Shown here: piece by piece, positions 62,082-64,000 of the stretch | Position numbering within the stretch: the first letter of the stretch is position 1 | Layout of the letters: each line of letters starts with the position of its first letter | Assembly: GCF_001905595.1 (NCBI RefSeq) | Contig: NZ_LIXI01000007.1 | Span: forward strand, 186,001 to 250,000 | Length of the DNA stretch: 64,000 bases | Direction of reading: 5' to 3' | Origin: Streptomyces sp. CB00316 | GTDB taxonomy: Bacteria; Actinomycetota; Actinomycetes; Streptomycetales; Streptomycetaceae | Program-made: the position numbers and the translations under genes | The notes under the pieces: model-generated | The model's input: only the letters and a program-made list of their open reading frames with translations | Told to the model about the DNA's origin: nothing | Databases searched by the model: none

Positions 62082-63575
62082 TCAGCGGTCGTGGAGCCGG
62101 TTGGCGGTATGGACGGCGCGCAGCACCGCCGCCGCCTTGTTGCGGCACTCGTTGTCCTCCGCGACCGGGTCCGAGTCGGCGACGACACCCGCTCCGGCCT
62201 GCACGTACGCCGTGCCGTCGCGCAGCAGCGCGGTGCGGATGGCGATGGCGGTGTCGGAGTCCCCGGCGAAGTCGAGATAGCCGACGCAGCCCCCGTACAG
62301 CCCTCGGCGGCTCGGCTCCAGCTCCTCGATGATCTGCATGGCGCGCGGCTTGGGGGCGCCGGAGAGGGTGCCCGCGGGGAAGCAGGCGGTGAGGACGTCG
62401 AAGGCGGTGCGGTCCTCGGTGACGCGGCCGGTGACGGTGGAGACGATGTGCATCACGTGGGAGTACCGCTCGACGGACATGAAGTCGACGACCTCCACGC
62501 TGCCCGGTTCGCAGACCCGGCCCAGGTCGTTGCGGCCGAGGTCGACGAGCATCAGGTGCTCGGCGCGCTCCTTGGGATCGGCGAGCAGCTCCTCGGCGAG
62601 TGCCAGGTCCTCCTGCGGGGTGGTGCCGCGGTGCCGGGTCCCGGCGATCGGGTGGACCATCGCCCGCCCGTCCTCGACCTTGACGAGGGCCTCGGGGCTG
62701 GAGCCGACGACGTCGAACCCGTCGAAGCGGAAGAGATACATGTACGGGGACGGGTTGGTGGCCCGCAGCACCCGGTAGACGTCCAGGGCGCTCGCGGTGC
62801 AGGGGGTCTCGAAGCGCTGGGACGGGACGACCTGGAAGGCCTCGCCCGCCCGGATGCGCTCCTTGATGTCCTCGACGGCCACCTGGTAGGCCTCGCCCCC
62901 CCAGAGCGCGGTGTACGGCGGCAGCTCGGACGGGGGCAGGAGGGCCGGCGCGTTCTCGACCGGGCGGCGCAGGTCCTGCTCCATCGCGTCCAGGCGGGCG
63001 ACGGCGTCCGCGTGGGCCTCGTCGACGCCGGTGGAGAGGTCGTTGTGGTTGATCGCGTTGGCGATCAGCAGGACGGTGCCGTTCTGGTGGTCGAGGACGG
63101 CGAGGTCCGAGGTGAGGAGCATGGTCAGCTCGGGGAGCTTCAGGTCGTCGCCGCCGTGCTCGCCGATCTTCTCCAGGCGGCGGACGACGTCGTAGCCGAG
63201 GTAGCCGACCATGCCGCCGGTGAAGGGCGGCAGGCCCGCGTCGCTCACCAGGTCGCGGGGGGTGTGGAGGGTCTCGACGGTGGCGCGCAGGGCCTCCAGC
63301 GGGTCGCCGTCGACCGGGACGCCGACGGGCGGGGTGCCGAGCCAGTGGGCCGCGCCGTCGCGGGCGGTGAGGGTGGCGTCGCTGCGTACACCGATGAAGG
63401 AGTAGCGCGACCAGGTCCGGCCGTTCTCCGCGGACTCCAGCAGGAAGGTGCCGGGGCGCTCGGCGGCGAGCTTGCGGTACAGGCCGACGGGGGTGTCGCC
63501 GTCCGCGAGGAGGCGGCGGCTGACGGGGACGACGCGCCGGTCGACGGCCAGCTTGCGGAAGGTGTCGAGATCCAT
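62082..63575 (-). CDS. trpE: Anthranilate synthase component I
   Basis: A 497-residue chorismate-using enzyme of normal length. The tryptophan feedback site is FLLESAENGRTWSRYSFIG (LLES followed by Ser), and the catalytic domain includes GTRHRGTTPQEDLALAEELL, RAEHLMLVDLGRNDLGRVC, FPAGTLSGAPKPRAMQIIEE and YGGCVGYLDFAGD. It makes anthranilate with a glutamine amidotransferase encoded elsewhere. It starts nine bases after hisI, so no leader peptide or attenuator fits directly in front of it. Confidence 0.96.
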   Translation of the reverse strand: MDLDTFRKLAVDRRVVPVSRRLLADGDTPVGLYRKLAAERPGTFLLESAENGRTWSRYSFIGVRSDATLTARDGAAHWLGTPPVGVPVDGDPLEALRATVETLHTPRDLVSDAGLPPFTGGMVGYLGYDVVRRLEKIGEHGGDDLKLPELTMLLTSDLAVLDHQNGTVLLIANAINHNDLSTGVDEAHADAVARLDAMEQDLRRPVENAPALLPPSELPPYTALWGGEAYQVAVEDIKERIRAGEAFQVVPSQRFETPCTASALDVYRVLRATNPSPYMYLFRFDGFDVVGSSPEALVKVEDGRAMVHPIAGTRHRGTTPQEDLALAEELLADPKERAEHLMLVDLGRNDLGRVCEPGSVEVVDFMSVERYSHVMHIVSTVTGRVTEDRTAFDVLTACFPAGTLSGAPKPRAMQIIEELEPSRRGLYGGCVGYLDFAGDSDTAIAIRTALLRDGTAYVQAGAGVVADSDPVAEDNECRNKAAAVLRAVHTANRLHDR

Positions 63576-63584
63576 GGCCGGACC

Positions 63585-63968
63585 TTAGCTGTCGAGGAGG
63601 GTGAGGACGTCGGCGTCGAAGCAGGTGCGGTCGCCCGTGTGGCAGGCGGCGCCCGTCTGGTCGACCTTGACCAGCACGGTGTCGGCGTCGCAGTCCAGCG
63701 CGACGGACTTCACCCGCTGGATGTGGCCGGAGGTGTCGCCCTTGACCCAGTACTCCTGGCGGCTGCGCGACCAGTAGGTGCAGCGGCCCGTGGTGAGGGT
63801 ACGGTGCAGCGCCTCGTCGTCCATCCAGCCGAGCATCAGCACCTCGCCGGTGTCGTACTGCTGGGCGATGGCCGGGACCAGACCGTCGGCGCCGCGCCTG
63901 AGGCGGGCGGCGATGGCGGGGTCGAGGCTGCTGGCGGGCGGCGTGGGGCCGGGAGTGCTGCTGGTCAT
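63585..63968 (-). CDS. hisI: Phosphoribosyl-AMP cyclohydrolase
   Basis: A 127-residue enzyme of the third histidine step. The Mg/Zn motifs DCDADTVLVKVDQTG and CHTGDRTCF are complete, as is EVLMLGWMDDEALHRT. It lacks the HisE domain fused to it in enterobacteria. It heads the hisI-trpE run, with nine bases between the two genes. Confidence 0.96.
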   Translation of the reverse strand: MTSSTPGPTPPASSLDPAIAARLRRGADGLVPAIAQQYDTGEVLMLGWMDDEALHRTLTTGRCTYWSRSRQEYWVKGDTSGHIQRVKSVALDCDADTVLVKVDQTGAACHTGDRTCFDADVLTLLDS

Positions 63969-64000
63969 GGGCCCATTGTGCCGTGGTGGCGAGGCGTTCC

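Noticed and set aside
63576..63584. trp leader peptide or attenuator before trpE
   Set aside because: Only nine bases separate hisI from trpE, with no room for a leader.

Overview
The window is chromosomal DNA of a high-GC actinomycete, almost certainly a Streptomyces of the griseus group. The reasons are the strong G/C bias at third codon positions, many GTG starts, 4-base ATGA/GTGA overlaps, a trypsin gene that matches the 259-residue Streptomyces griseus trypsin precursor (36-residue prepro part, 223-residue mature enzyme), the Streptomyces-type trp/his block with the small trpM gene, and the gene order liv - pdtaR - pyk - gltBD - lgt - trp - hisI typical of Streptomyces core chromosomes. 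No rRNA, CRISPR array, phage or insertion sequence was seen.

Layout. 1-2.7 kb: end of an FdhF/YdeP-type molybdo-oxidoreductase and a hotdog thioesterase. 3.4-9.2 kb: a five-gene branched-chain amino acid ABC uptake operon (livKHMGF). 9.2-12.5 kb: ANTAR response regulator pdtaR, an atypical tRNA with a CAA anticodon, a frameshifted LAGLIDADG/HTH gene next to it, and pyruvate kinase. 12.5-18.7 kb: SIMPL-domain protein, Tat-exported 5'-nucleotidase, an orphan pair (PLP decarboxylase plus lysine/ornithine N-monooxygenase) and a degenerate ArsR-type regulator. 18.7-28 kb: aminopeptidase N, chorismate mutase, an AraC regulator divergent from a GH35 beta-galactosidase, secreted trypsin, a zinc metalloprotease-like protein, an ankyrin protein and a GNAT acetyltransferase.

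28.1-39.9 kb is the most coherent catabolic block: a KstR2-type regulon for the last two steroid rings (HIP pathway), with SDRs, echA20, ipdA, ipdB, ipdC, fadA6, kstR2 and a paired acyl-CoA dehydrogenase. Both divergent promoters carry closely similar KstR2-like palindromes. A DEAD-box helicase and a cold-shock gene sit in the middle of this block. 40-43 kb: a PPOX-fold protein, a HutD-VWA two-gene operon and a zinc-ribbon rhomboid protease. 43-49.1 kb: gltBD (glutamate synthase). 49.5-54.8 kb: a VIT-family transporter, then a four-gene unit of frameshifted ADP-ribosylglycohydrolase, ribokinase, CaiB-type CoA-transferase and HpcH/CitE-type lyase.

54.8-64 kb, all on the minus strand: hisI, trpE, two small membrane proteins, a DUF2752 protein, trpC, trpM, trpB, trpA, a membrane-anchored DsbA-like thioredoxin and lgt. 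Chorismate mutase (phenylalanine/tyrosine branch), TrpE/C/B/A (tryptophan branch) and GltBD (glutamate supply) together make much of the window amino-acid metabolism, punctuated by secreted enzymes and the steroid catabolism island. Three genes are visibly broken: the LAGLIDADG gene, the ArsR remnant and the ADP-ribosylglycohydrolase.
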